DNA of 64,000 nucleotides, from NCBI RefSeq assembly GCF_019393635.1, contig NC_057861.1, forward strand, positions 460,602,330-460,666,329. The letters are read 5' to 3'. The position numbers and the translations under genes are program-made. Of this stretch, positions 1 through 10,019 are shown piece after piece (position 1 is the stretch's first letter; each line of letters begins with the position of its first letter). Below the pieces are notes generated by a model. That model had not been told where the DNA came from and searched no databases. It saw only the letters and a program-made list of their open reading frames with translations. The DNA comes from Dromiciops gliroides. Lineage: Eukaryota; Chordata; Mammalia; Microbiotheria; Microbiotheriidae.

Positions 1-144
1 CTGTGAAAAGCTTTAATCACTACAATTTTTTTTAATCCCGTGGACAGACAATTCCATATAATTTTTCCTTTTTTGTTAGATATTATTTTAAGTTGTACTT
101 TGCTACTTTAAAGATAGTTGTAGATAGGTTTCTCATTTTGTTTG

Positions 145-240
145 AATGAATCAAGCATTTACTATGTACAAAACACTAAGTGCTGGCAGTACAAACAGAA
201 AAGTAAGGCAATGCTTCTATCAAGGAGTTCACATTCAAAG
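145..240 (+). repeat. Ancient dispersed repeat, 'cattTACTATGTac' type
   Basis: The stretch runs from CAAGCATTTACTATGTAC through AAGTGCTGGCAGTACAAA to AAGGAGTTCACATTC. The same ordered motifs recur at 9733-9835, 22337-22440, 29497-29625, 50128-50220 and around 51550/54400. It is an old mammalian-type interspersed repeat (MIR3/L2-like); I cannot name the exact family. No gene is visible between 1 and 790. Confidence 0.5.
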
Positions 241-791
241 AGAGAGAATCAACACATATGAAAGGTTTCAGTTCCAAGTCAGATAGAAAGGCCCAAAGGT
301 CCTTAGGATTCAGTGTCAAGGCAGATAGCAAGACATCTTTCTTAGTATCATTTCCATTGATAAAACCCTATTTCTTGAACCATTTGACTGTGGCAAAGAC
401 TCTGGTGATTGAGAACTTTCTGTTCAATTTTTTCAGCAGCTATGGCTTCTGAGGAGGCTAAAACAACTAAATAATTGCCTTAGCCTTCTATTTCGCTTTG
501 GTTATGGAGTTTTACCTGATTTTTGTAGAAGGCAAATTTTTCTCATAATAATAAATCCCAGTGTTCCTTGAAGATTTGATTTTGGCTGCAAATTAGCTGT
601 TGTTTTATTCATACAATTACAATGTTCCTTTTTTCCTACTAGATTAAAATACACTTAATGGAAACATTCAATCTTTCATGACACCATCAAGGGAAGCCTT
701 GGTGTATCCTAGAGAAAAGACTTATCTTTTTATACATTATTTTATTATGTACATATATAATACTCATTAATTATTCTGCTACAATTATAGT

Positions 792-1242
792 TGTTTTGAG
801 GCCAAATTTTCATCTGTTAATCAAACTAAAAAGGACACTAGGGCTTTCCCAGTAGCCACCAACAGTGATCAATTTCCCTGGAATTATATAAGACTTCCTG
901 GCTGTATATACTTCGTCCATCTACATCTCACTTCCCTATACTTTTCACTGCATCAGAGAAAACTGAGGACATACTTAGAAAGGACAAGTTTATGAGCCTG
1001 CATGGCAAAGACCTTGAAATCCTGAGTGCAACCCTTCAGTCAGGATGATGGGAAATACAGGAAACAAGGAAAGAAGCTTGATATTTTGAGATACCCTGTT
1101 CATCAGCAAATTGCCCTCCAGGCTCCAGAGGTACTTAATGTTGGCATGAGGTATCACAAGACTATTGACTTTCAAGCAAAGTTGGCAGATGACTTTGATG
1201 GATTTTATAAAAGCACATGCCGAACTCTTGGTAGAAGAAGGT
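792..1242 (+). pseudogene. ERAP2-like: Decayed exon 2 of an ERAP2-like M1 aminopeptidase
   Basis: ERAP2 is a zinc aminopeptidase of the endoplasmic reticulum lumen that trims peptides for MHC class I. Three consecutive frame segments match, in order, the N-terminal part of ERAP2 as I remember it. At 798-990 the reading includes AFPVATN, FPWNYIRLP and HLTSLYF. At 989-1040 it includes LHGKDLEI and ATLQS. At 1041-1240 it includes [33 protein letters not shown] and RTLG. Frameshifts lie near 985-992 and 1038-1046, and about five codons are missing after RLPG. The match stops at AG|GTAAAG (1240/1241), a good splice donor in phase 2, where I expect the ERAP2 exon to end. Retaining an intron boundary argues against a processed copy. 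The zinc-site exons (HEXXH) were not found in the window. It is most likely an exon of a dead or duplicated gene; ERAP1 or LNPEP origin is less likely because DFQAKL and RTLG are ERAP2-like. Confidence 0.75.
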
Positions 1243-1246
1243 AAAG
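1240..1246 (+). promoter_or_regulatory. Retained 5' splice site of the ERAP2-like exon
   Basis: AG|GTAAAG follows the last matching codon, in the phase expected if the arginine codon after TLGGET is split. It marks the exon-intron border of the relic. Confidence 0.55.
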
Positions 1247-2049
1247 TATAACAAAAGTTCACAGTTACATGAACAATTATTTTTTTGTTGTTCTTCCTTT
1301 GGGTGGTGGGGGCAGGGATTGAAGGGCTAACCTTTGACCAACATCCTGAAAGCCCATAATGTAATCACAAAGAGTTTTAAAAAAGTGTGTTTCTAACCTC
1401 CTTTTGTGCTGCTCATTTTTAAATTTTCAGAAAATTTTATGAAGAACTAATGAACTGTATGAATTCCTAAAGAATTAGAAGACACTGCCCTTACCTTTAA
1501 TGAGCCTCTAGTCTAGCTGGGAAGACAAGACAAATAGGCATGACACAACCATATAACTGTTACTAAGATGCACATAAGGGCGCAGCAGTGTGACATAGAC
1601 CATAATTAAGTACAGAGGAAATTCAAAGAAAAATGAACAGTGCAAAATGGGGTTAGAAACCGGGAAGATATTTTGGAGGAAGTAAATCCTAAATTGAGGT
1701 TTGAAGGAAATGCAATATAAGAATTAATGAGGAAGAGGAAGGAGATTCAAGTATAGTAGTGTCAGGAATGAGCCCATTCCTCTATTTGAATAATATGGCC
1801 AGAGCTAGCTCTTGACACTTTTGTCCAATGGGAGCTTTGTCTTAAGCTCCCTCTCTTTACCCTTTCAGCATCTCTCTCTTTTTGATGGTACTGTTGTGGA
1901 GGAAATCAGCAACAAACAAGAGATGAGTGGGCTTTGTTTTCTTACTACAACTTTTCTACAGAAAATCACTATAGAGGTATCAAAAGGCACAATATACTAA
2001 AGAACTCAAAAGGAAAAACATCATTATTGAACTACAGTACCCAGTGGAA
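1243..2049. other. No gene seen; old repeat-like sequence at 1480-1780
   Basis: Downstream of the exon relic I find no continuing aminopeptidase exon. From 1480 to 1780 the text (CCTCTAGTCTAGCTGGGAAGACAAG, then AGGAAATTCAAAGAAAAATGA) has the look of a worn dispersed repeat, but no family could be assigned. Confidence 0.4.
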
Positions 2050-2112
2050 TACATATACACATACACATATATATATATACATATACATATACATATATAT
2101 ATGTACACACAC
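2050..2112. repeat. (AT/AC) microsatellite
   Basis: Alternating ATATAC/ACATATAT units. It lies just left of the DNA transposon at 2144, and a second TA/TG run lies just right of it at 2643-2770. Confidence 0.85.
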
Positions 2113-2143
2113 ATCTACATCCATACACAGGTGTATTCATATT

Positions 2144-2641
2144 CAGTTATCCCTTCCACATCATGGGGGTTAGAGGCATGGCACCTCCACTCTAGAAAAT
2201 TCGCATAAATTTTTTGGCTTTCTCTTCATATTAGTGAAGTCTGAATTATTATGGTATTAAAAGAAAATATGTTGATATTATATAATACTATACATATAGT
2301 TTATGCATCTCTGAGTTTCTAAACTTTTTCTGTGTCTATCTACTGGCCTTTACTTGTAATCTGCAACTTCCACAAAATTCCCAAAAAATTCCCATTTAAT
2401 TTCTTTCTTTCTTTCTTTCTTTTTTGGTGGGGTAATGAGGGTTAAGTGACTTGCCCAAGGTCACACAGCTAGTAAGTGTCAAGTGTCTGAAGTCAAATTT
2501 GAACTCAGGACCTTCTGAATCCAGGGCCAGTGCTTTATCCACTGCGCCACCTAGCTGCCCCCCTCCCATTTAATTTCTTATGCTGGCCCACAATATATCA
2601 AAACTGTGATGGGGAAAGTCATGATGTAGAAGTGTTAACTG
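2144..2641. mobile_element. Short pogo/Tigger-like DNA transposon with TIRs, split by a SINE
   Basis: The left end CAGTTATCCCTTCCACATCATG pairs as an inverted repeat with the right end CATGATGTAGAAGTGTTAACTG (about 18 of 22 positions). The CAGT terminus and TA-rich flanks fit the pogo/Tigger branch of Tc1/mariner. Removing the SINE and one TSD copy (2406-2579) leaves about 324 bp with no coding capacity, so it is a non-autonomous copy. Confidence 0.6.
2406..2563 (-). mobile_element. Family A SINE inside the DNA transposon
   Basis: Full-length reverse copy ending CACCTAGCTGCCCC. TSD TCCCATTTAATTTCTT is exact at 2390-2405 and 2564-2579. The (TTTC)n at the left is its degenerate A-tail. Confidence 0.95.
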
Positions 2642-2642
2642 T

Positions 2643-2770
2643 ATATGTGTATAGTGTGTGTATATATATATATACATATATAGAGAGAGAATAACAGTAT
2701 CTATATATACAGTATATCTACACACAGTATATATGCTATATGTATATATGTACCCATGCATGTGCATGTA
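2643..2770. repeat. TA/TG-rich microsatellite
   Basis: TATATGTGTATAGTGTGTGTATATATATA followed by degenerate (TA)n/(TGCA)n text. Low complexity, no coding signal. Confidence 0.7.
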
Positions 2771-3189
2771 TGCATGTGTAAATATGATCATTCATAGTGA
2801 AATGTCATACTAATGATTAAAAACTACTTTCTGCCCAGTATCCCCAACAGGGTGTGATAATAAAAACTAAAGGAATATTTAAGGAATCTTTAACTTTAGG
2901 CCTTATGGAGGTTTGTAGAGGAAATATTTGAGAAGCATTTTCTTTATGTAACAGAGGTCATGGAATATGGAGGGAGAGAATTTGGAACTGAAAATAAAAC
3001 AAATTTGATTTTTTTTAAAGCAGCTAACCATTCAGTCATGCTCTCTTGTTATCTGTAAATCATGTCAAGACTATTTGAGATTCTCCTTGAAAGAGTGCAA
3101 AGAAAGAACTAGTGCTCTCCCCCCTACTCAGAGAGAAGATATATGTATAGACTTTGACCAATCTTAATGTGGGATCTGAACACTTGGCT

Positions 3190-3411
3190 ACTGCTTCCTT
3201 CAAATCCTAGGTGAATTCCCACCTTCTACAGGAAGCCTTTTGCTGTCCCCCTTAATTCCACTGCCTTTCTCTCTGCTGATTATTTCCAGCGTATCCTGTA
3301 TGTGCCTTGTTTGTACACAAGACATATATTATCTTCCCCATTAGACTGTGAGCAAGGATTGTCTTTTGCCTCTCCGGCACTTTTGTATCCCTGGCACTTA
3401 ACATGGTGCCT

Positions 3412-3495
<84 letters not shown>

Positions 3496-3600
3496 CATAC
3501 ATATATATTTATGTGTGTATATATATATATGTATATATATGGGCCCTTAATAAATTTATCTGTTTATTTAAATACATTTATTGATTGACTGGTTGATTCT
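3190..3600 (+). repeat. L2 LINE 3' end interrupted by a microsatellite
   Basis: CCTTCTACAGGAAGCC...ATTAGACTGTGAGCAAGGATTGTCTTTTGCC...TGGTGCCTGACA, then the AT/GT run, then CCCTTAATAAATTTATCTGTTTATT. This is the L2 3' end in the order seen in mammals. Confidence 0.75.
3414..3490. repeat. (AT)n(GT)n compound microsatellite
   Basis: About 23 AT units followed by about 15 GT units, inside the L2 3' end. Likely length-variable. Confidence 0.98.
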
Positions 3601-3626
3601 GTTGTATTTCTTTCCTGAGTATAGAT

Positions 3627-3812
3627 CAAAGCTTCTTAAGTTGTGGGTTGAGACCCCATATGGGGGTCCCATAACTGAATGTGGGGATTGTGAAAAATTT
3701 GGCAGTAAGTGTTTGATTTGTGTACCTAGTTTATATACCTATATACCTGGGGTGATACAAAAATTTCTCAGTCAAGAAGGGGTTGTAAGTGGAAAAAGTT
3801 TAAGAGGCCTTG
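3627..3812 (+). mobile_element. hAT-type MITE with 8-bp TSD
   Basis: Terminal inverted repeats CAAAGCTTCTTAAG and CTTAAAC...(AGTTTAAGAGGCCTTG at the right). TSD GTATAGAT is exact at 3619-3626 and 3813-3820. Same family as 24946-25124, 26945-27117 and 50533-50715. 186 bp, no coding capacity. Confidence 0.85.
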
Positions 3813-3820
3813 GTATAGAT

Positions 3821-4540
3821 GACCAATCAGCTATCCTTTCCAGCTTTGAAGCAACCTTGTGAGTTTGAAAGCTCTGGAGATCCTAGGTTCCTTGATTGGC
3901 TGACTGTTGGCAAGAAAGTTTCTCTGTCCAGTTGGAAGATGAGCCCAATCCCTAGCCTGGCTTGCCTCTGTAGGGACAGTCCAGAGTGTAGGAAAATATA
4001 ACATGACTATTTAGTAGTCACACAAACCACTTCATGTTCTGATGTTTAAGTCTTAACCTCCTGTATGACAATAAAACACTTATTACTCCTGCTTTAAAAA
4101 AAAAAAGATGTGTTTTTTTTTTCTTTCTGTCAATGGGTGCTTGTGAGAACCTTTGGTATTAAACTTTTTTATTGTGTAAGAAATAAATACTTGTTCTATA
4201 CCTGATTTACCTTTGTAAGCAAATATGCAATGTCCTTCATGTGTAGTGAAGCCCACGTGTGTCAGGGGCTTGTCTTTGTGTGACTCAAAGGGAGGCAGAA
4301 TGAATATCTCTAGCCTCTTCTTCCCCTACTCTTCTCTGAGGGAGATTCTGGGGCCAGAAACCACTATTCTACCCTCTTTAGAGAGAAGATACTGGGATAG
4401 AGATAGATTTATCTACTCCCTTAACTATTTATTGTCTAGGTTATATAATTAATTGGGTTTCATCCAACTTCTGATTGCCTTATAATTTGAGGAAAAGGGA
4501 GACCCCAAACTCTACATCCTGGATTTTAACTCTTTTCCAT
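3821..4540. other. No gene seen
   Basis: A polyadenine run at 4096 after AATAAAACACTTATTACTCC suggests a retroposed 3' end or repeat, but no source could be assigned. No convincing coding signal. Confidence 0.4.
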
Positions 4541-5275
4541 CTAATACCAGTTCCACAATGAATACACATAACAAATACTGTTTCTTTTCTCTCTCTCTCT
4601 TTTTTTTTTTTTGGTGGGGCAATGGGGATTAAGTGACTTGCCCAGGGTCACACAGCTAGTAAGTGTCAAGTGTCTGAGGCCGGATTTGAACTCAGGTCTT
4701 CCTGAATCCAAGGCTGATGCTTTATCCGCTGTGCCACCTAGCTGCCCCAATACACATAACAAATAACAAAAAAACCCATTTATCCAAATCACAGCGAAAT
4801 AGAAATCAGAGAAGTTATACAAAGGATAATATGTGCCAGATAATAAAGAATTAAGGCTCTTTCCCATGGAAGCAGGATAACTTACCTCAACCAAGAGAGA
4901 GAGTCCTGAATCTCACCCAAGGGGAAACTCCCCAAAGTCTCTAGAGTAGCAAGCTGGAAATAGAGACATGGTAAAGATGCCAGCTCCTCTCATGTCTTCT
5001 CAATGTCTTTTACTTCAGAAACTTGAAGTGGGGTGGGACTCTTCCATCTTCTCTCTTGAAACTGGAAGCCATCCTCTAGCTACAAAGAAGATTCTCCCTT
5101 AGAGTCCCAAAGGGAGAACTACTGAGAACTGAAGGTCTCAGCTCTTACTAACTCCACTGCTCCCCTTATTCATGGGTCTTCATCTCCACCAACAAGGAGA
5201 GAGTCCCATACCAATGGGCTTTGGCATAGGGGTTACATGGTACATTTGAATACCTGTGGGGAAACTCTAGATATA
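4541..5275. repeat. Unclassified dispersed element, copy 1 (copy 2 at 10970-11530)
   Basis: Excluding the SINE, this matches 10970-11530 in the same orientation: CCATTTATCCAA, AGAAATCAGAGAA, CTCAACCAAGAGA, CTCTAGAGTAGCAAG, CCAGCTCCTCTCATGTC and ATCTCCACCAACA..GGAGA occur in the same order. It is probably an LTR or ERV-derived unit. No terminus or TSD was resolved. Confidence 0.65.
4578..4748 (-). mobile_element. Family A SINE
   Basis: Reverse full-length copy ending CACCTAGCTGCCCC. TSD AATACACATAACAAATA is exact at 4561-4577 and 4749-4765. It is younger than the element it interrupts. Confidence 0.95.
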
Positions 5276-5337
5276 AGCTAAACAACTTTCAAGAGATTTT
5301 CCCTGGCTCTTCCCTTAGGATGTCAGATTCTTCCAAG

Positions 5338-5791
5338 TGACAACTTAGATCCCTTGTTTTCCATAGCTAAGGCCCAGCAAGCAAGCTGTGCCCTGTGCTT
5401 GGCAGGACAACAATCCTTTGTGATCACCCTCTGGATGATCTATCTCAATCTCTGATCCACCAGGTGTTCTTTGATCAGAGACAAGCACTGGACAAAGTCG
5501 GAACGTCCCTCAATGAATCAAACTTGTCACATGCTTGCTGCTCCCTCATTGTCAGGGTGACAGTTCACTGGGAAGCCACTAGTATTAGTATTGAGATCTC
5601 CCCACGCTACCTCGGACCCCCCACTAGGGGTGGGGCCCCTGCACATGTGTCTATAGCTCCTCCTTGCTTGTAAGCCTTTTTCCTCACTCCAAAAATAAAA
5701 CTTAAGTCCTGACTCACCTGTCTCTATCCTCTTCTATTTGGCTCTGACCATTCACAGGTTAGAGGCTGGTTCTGGAAAAGTCTGGTTGACA
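5338..5791 (+). mobile_element. Candidate solo LTR (borders uncertain)
   Basis: Richer in GC than its surroundings, with AATAAA at 5694-5699 followed by a U5-like CT-rich stretch (GACTCACCTGTCTCTATCC). One possible border pair is TGAC...GACA flanked by CAAG on both sides (5334-5337, 5792-5795). Another is TGTT...TTCA flanked by CAGG. Four-base matches arise by chance, so the borders are a guess. Confidence 0.35.
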
Positions 5792-5795
5792 CAAG

Positions 5796-6432
5796 AATGA
5801 ACCCAGTGCCCTACAGAACAGATTAATGGAGAGGGAATGACTACAGTGACCCATTCCCTTGGGCCAAGATATTTGTTTACTTGTTAGAGTTGAATTCCTC
5901 AAATTACACAAAGTAGGCAGCTTTCTTCTCAAACAATATTTAAGTCCACCTCTGTTTACAATTCTCACCCACATAATGGATGTTACACTCACAAATACAC
6001 ACACACATATGTATATATTGCAGATCACATGGTATTAAGATGACTTGCAACCCACTAAATTTTTTTTATCACATCTCTGTCCAATTAGCTATGGTGCAAA
6101 AACTATAATGTTGTAGTTAGTTATAACCACAAAACCTAGGATGTCTGGACTTCTAAAACTCACAAGGTTACCTCAAAGGCTGGACATGTCCATCTCAGGA
6201 CAGCTGTTCGGTCAGCTCTGTTCAGGAGGGAAATAAAACTGAAGAAACAGCCACATGCTGTCCACATTTTGGCTATCCCAAGCCCATACATGTACATTAA
6301 TTACCTTGTACTCACAGTTTGCCATTTCTCCCTGGTTGGAGGAAAGGGCATTAGTTCCCCTCCCTTATTGCCAGGGATAGACCCAAATAGTTCTGAGATT
6401 ACCTACAAAAAAAGACAGTAACTGAGGATAGG
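5796..6432. other. No gene seen
   Basis: AT-rich unclassified sequence with a short (AC)n near 5995-6008. No coding frame with family resemblance. Confidence 0.4.
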
Positions 6433-6444
6433 TCACTTACTTTT

Positions 6445-6588
6445 TTTTTTTTGGTGAGTCAATTGGGGTTAAGTGACTTGCCCAAGGTCACATAGCTAGT
6501 AAGTGTCAAGTGTCTGAGGATGGATTTGAACTCAGGTCCTCCTGACTCCAGGGCCAGTGCTCTATCCACTGCACCACCTAGCTGCCCC
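6445..6588 (-). mobile_element. Family A SINE
   Basis: Reverse copy ending CACCTAGCTGCCCC. TSD TCACTTACTTTT is exact at 6433-6444 and 6589-6600. Confidence 0.93.
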
Positions 6589-6789
6589 TCACTTACTTTT
6601 AAAGATCAATTGAGTCAGCAAATATGGCAATTCTTTTCTCATCCCCAAAGAGCCTGAATGTTTTGAATGTAATGGGACGTTGCTTAGTGTGTCCAAATCA
6701 CCCAAAATGGAGGCATCTTTATGGGAATGGCAGGGCTCTGCTTCTAGGTTTACTAGCACATTGTGAGAACAGCCTCCTTTGGTTGTGTG

Positions 6790-7117
6790 GTGAGAACGGG
6801 CAGCTAGGTGTCGCAGTGGATAGAGCACTGGCCCTGGAGTCAAGAGGACATGAGTTCAACTCTTACCTTAGATACTTACTAGCTATGTGACACTGGGAAG
6901 ACTCATCTTCATGAGTTTAATCTGGACTCAGAAACTTAGTGGCTGTATAACCAACCCTGGGCAAGTCACTTAACCCTCTTTGCTTCAGTTTACTCATCTG
7001 TAAAAATTAGCTTGAGAAGGAAATGGCAAACCACTCCAATATCTGTGCCAAGAAAATTCCAAATGGAGTCACAAAGAGTCGGACTTGACTGGAAATGACT
7101 GAACAATTCTCAATTTC
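6790..7117 (+). mobile_element. Composite SINE: family A head fused to a family C (RTE-tailed) SINE
   Basis: GGGCAGCTAGGTGTCGCAG to GTGTGACACTGGGAA is a family A 5' part. It is followed at once by ACTCATCTTCATGAG...GAGAAGGAAATGGCAAACCACTCC...GTCGGACTTGACTGG...ACTGAACAA, which is a family C body without its own 5' end. This could be a template switch or an insertion followed by loss. Confidence 0.8.
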
Positions 7118-7203
7118 ACTTCTCTGTTTTAGATTTTGCTGTGCTTTAATTGGTGAGTAGACAAGAAACTATCTCCATTCTGCACTTCTAAAATTTCACT
7201 TTG

Positions 7204-7305
7204 GAAATGAGCAGAATGAGAAGAATATTGTACATAGTAACAGCAATATTGTACAATGATCAACTGTGAATAACTTAGATATTCCAGCAACACAATGATC
7301 CAATA
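7204..7305 (+). repeat. L1 3'-end fragment
   Basis: AGCAGAATGAGAAGAATATTGTACATAGTAACAGCAATATTGTACAATGATCAACTGTGAATAACTTAG matches the segment just after ORF2 in the L1 copy at 60780-60860. Confidence 0.75.
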
Positions 7306-7538
7306 AAAACTTAGGCCAAATAAATAAATATCTAATTATGGAATGTCGGTATTTGGGAGATAATGAGTTTACCATTCATAGACCTTGTATGCACTGGGTT
7401 AAGGCTTAACACTCCTTGCCCTCAGAAAGCTTCCATTCTAACAGGTAGAGACCACTTAGGGGAGTGGTGGCAAGGGAGGGACACTCTGGTCCAGAAAAGT
7501 TACTGTGATGCTCTCTGGAGCCTTAGAAGTATAGCTTG

Positions 7539-7685
7539 GGAGCAGCTAGGTGGTGCAGTGGGTAAAGCACGGGTCCTGGATTCAGGAGGACCTGAGTTCA
7601 AATCCAACCTCTGACACTTAACACTTACTAGTTGTGTGACCCTGGGCAAGTCACTTAACCCCCATTGCCCTGCAAAAAAAAAAAA
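7539..7685 (+). mobile_element. Family A SINE
   Basis: Full-length forward copy with A-tail. TSD AAGTATAGCTTG (7527-7538) versus AAGTGTAGATTG (7686-7697), 10 of 12. Confidence 0.9.
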
Positions 7686-7939
7686 AAGTGTAGATTGACA
7701 AGCCCTCCCAGGCACAATGATAGAATTAATGTAATTGTAGTTCATCAAATCTGAAGGCTTGAGAAACCAGGTGCTAAATCCTTAGGCATTCCTATTGGTC
7801 GCATATCTGTTGCAGTCCTGCCTCACCATGCTACTCTCAGTTGTCCTCTTTCTATTGGTTGTGTAGCTAGAGCTGGCTTAGTCTTAGAAGACAAAATGAG
7901 GCTCAGCTTTCATTCTTTAGAGATAAAGTCCTTCCAGCT

Positions 7940-8268
7940 GAACGACTTACAATGAAAACTGCTATCCATCTCCAGAGAAAGAACTAATGGAGTCTGAATG
8001 CAGATTGAAGAATACTTTTTCTTTACTTTATTTTTCTTGGAGTTATTTTGTTTGTTTTTTTGTTTGCTTGTGTTTTCTTTCACAACATGACTAACATGGA
8101 AATATGTCTTATATGAGTGCACATGTTTAACCTACACCAAATTGCTTGCCTTCTCAATAAAGCAGGGGTGGGGGGAAGACGGAGAAAGATAATTTGCAAC
8201 TCAATTTAAAAAACAAATGTTAAAAATTGTTTTTACATGTAATTGGGGGTAAATAAAATATTAAATCA
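7940..8268 (+). repeat. L1 3' end
   Basis: GAAAACTGCTATCCATCTCCAGAGAAAGAACTAATGGAGTCTGAATGCAGATTGAAG ... CACAACATGACTAACATGG ... TTGCTTGCCTTCTCAA ... ACATGTAATTGGGGGTAAATAAAAT. This is the noncoding 3' end shared with 54150-54388 and, in reverse, 48965-49290. Confidence 0.88.
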
Positions 8269-8277
8269 TACTGAGCT

Positions 8278-8345
8278 AGGTTAAAATCCCACCACAGACA
8301 TTTATTATGTGACCCTAGCCAAGTCACTGAACATCTAAAAAATTA
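8278..8345 (+). repeat. MIR-type SINE fragment
   Basis: GGTTAAAATCCCACCACAGACATTTATTATGTGACCCTAGCCAAGTCACTGAACATCT fits the conserved central part of tRNA-SINEs of the MIR type. Confidence 0.55.
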
Positions 8346-8389
8346 ATAAATTAAATAAACAAATGAAACGAAATGAAATTTCACTTCGG

Positions 8390-9190
8390 AGTTTTTCGAC
8401 CTTTTGACTAGTTATGTCCTTGCTTGTGGGATAGTCTCTTGGTAAAAAGCAAAGGCCTATAAGACCTTGACAAAACTTCATATCTATTGTGTAAGATAGG
8501 TCTTTTTAGGAAACATAAGAAATATTACCAAGGAAGCAAAGGTTTTGCAAAAGTATTTTCCCACATGTCATTTTACTGGGGAAGAGGTCAGTTAATATCC
8601 TTATTGGGAGTTTTGTCTTTGTGGTTGTATCAGAAAAACAAAAGCTTTCTTAAACTGCAGGGTGATTATAATATTTATATAAATATTTATAGGAGTCCAA
8701 AAAGTAAACTTCTTGGACAGGGTTGTCCAATTCTAGTAATGGATAAGCTATTCAAACTTTCCACGATAGAAGGTTGACATAAAAATTGGCCTTTGGGCTT
8801 CAGTCTGACATCCCAATAAAGCCAGGCAGCAGGAAACTGGCAGGAGAGTTATTTAGAGGGGAAAGGTCACCCTTCTGTCATCACTGAAATTATGCATTGA
8901 GCTAATCACTGAATCTGCTCACTTATAAAGCCAGACTTGGAGAAATATTGTTAATCTTCACAAAGAAAATCTTGATTCACTAATATTTTGGGGACCGGGA
9001 ATATCTAGCATTGCTCCAAAATATTGCCATGAGGTTTGAAAAACTTCATAATGAATTCATATTTCTCTTCCAAATCCATTTATATGTAATGAATATCTTT
9101 GGTAAGATGGCAAAACTTTTCAATGGCCAAAATGTGGTACCAAAGCTGAGGGGTTTTGCTACTGACCAAAATGTATAATAAAATGTGGAA
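8390..9190. other. No gene seen; unique-looking sequence
   Basis: An open frame of 96 codons at 8487-8777 has no recognizable domain and AT-rich, non-coding-like composition. No repeat family recognised. Confidence 0.4.
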
Positions 9191-9210
9191 ACATAAGTCA
9201 TAAACTTTTT

Positions 9211-9355
9211 TTTTTTTTTAGTGAGGCAATTGGGGTTAAGTGACTTGCCCAGGGTCACACAGCTAGTAAGTGTTAAGTGTCTGAGGCGGGATTTGAACCC
9301 AGGTACTCCTGACTCCAGGGCCGGTGCTCCATCCACTGTGCCACCTCGCTGCCCC
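9211..9355 (-). mobile_element. Family A SINE
   Basis: Reverse copy ending CACCTCGCTGCCCC. TSD AGTCATAAACTTTTT (9196-9210) versus AGTCATACACTTTTT (9356-9370), 14 of 15. Confidence 0.93.
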
Positions 9356-9462
9356 AGTCATACACTTTTTCACCACCTCAAATTAATTTGTGTGGTAAGC
9401 CAGAGAAGGGTCTTAGTAATTTCTGTTCCTAAGTCAGATAATTATTAGTCAGAACAAGCATT

Positions 9463-9720
9463 TGGCAGCTAGGTGTTGCAGCGGATAGAGCTTGGGTCCT
9501 GGAATCAGAAAACTCATCTTCCTGAGTTCAAATCTGATCTCAGAAACTTAGTGGCAATGGACCAGTCGCTTAACCCTGACATGAGCAAGGTATTTAACCC
9601 TGTTTGCATCATGTGTAAAATGAGCTGGAGAAGGAAATAGCAAACTACTCCAATATCTTTGCCAAGGAAACCCCAAATGGGGTCATGAAGAATTGGACAT
9701 GACTGAACAACAACCAATAA
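9463..9720 (+). mobile_element. Family C SINE (RTE-type tail)
   Basis: GGCAGCTAGGTGTTGCAGCGG head, AAACTCATCTTCCTGAGTTC body, GAGAAGGAAATAGCAAACTACTCC and GGTCATGAAGAATTGGACATGACTGAACAACAAC tail. The tail resembles the 3' end of RTE/BovB LINEs, the presumed source of its retrotransposition machinery. Confidence 0.85.
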
Positions 9721-9732
9721 TAACAACAAGTT

Positions 9733-9835
9733 TTTTAAAGCACCTAGTATGCATGTTACTGTGCTAAGCACCAGCAATCCAAAGACAAAAGTGAAACAAT
9801 TCCTGCCTTCAAAGAGCTTACATTCTAATGAGAGA
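9733..9835 (+). repeat. Ancient dispersed repeat, 'CACCTAGTATGC' type
   Basis: AAAGCACCTAGTATGCATGTTACTGTGCTAAGCACC...TTCCTGCCTTCAAAGAGCTTACATTCTAATG. Same family as 145-240. Confidence 0.6.
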
Positions 9836-9837
9836 CA

Positions 9838-10010
9838 ATATATACGTAGATATACACACACACACTGTATATATGCATATATAGTGTGTGTATGTATGTA
9901 TCTACATGTATAGTATCTACTATATATAGTGGGTAAGTGTATATATATACATACATATAGTATTTGTACATGTATGTATATTTGTATATACATACATATA
10001 TATGTGACAT
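9838..10010. repeat. (TA/TG/CA) low-complexity tract
   Basis: Degenerate alternating purine-pyrimidine repeats (ATATACACACACACAC, GTGTATGTATGTATC, ATATACATACATA). Open frames here are artefacts of the repeat. Confidence 0.85.
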
Positions 10011-10019
10011 ACAAATCAA

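Noticed and set aside
2406..2563. tRNA gene candidates in SINE heads (A and B boxes present)
   Set aside because: Boxes belong to SINEs; the tRNA-like part cannot fold into a normal cloverleaf with matched acceptor arm, and tails and TSDs show retroposition.
5395..5673. 92-codon plus-strand open frame at a candidate LTR
   Set aside because: Lies in LTR-like sequence; no resemblance to retroviral or host proteins.
8487..8777. 96-codon plus-strand open frame
   Set aside because: No domain, AT-driven composition, no supporting splice or promoter signal.
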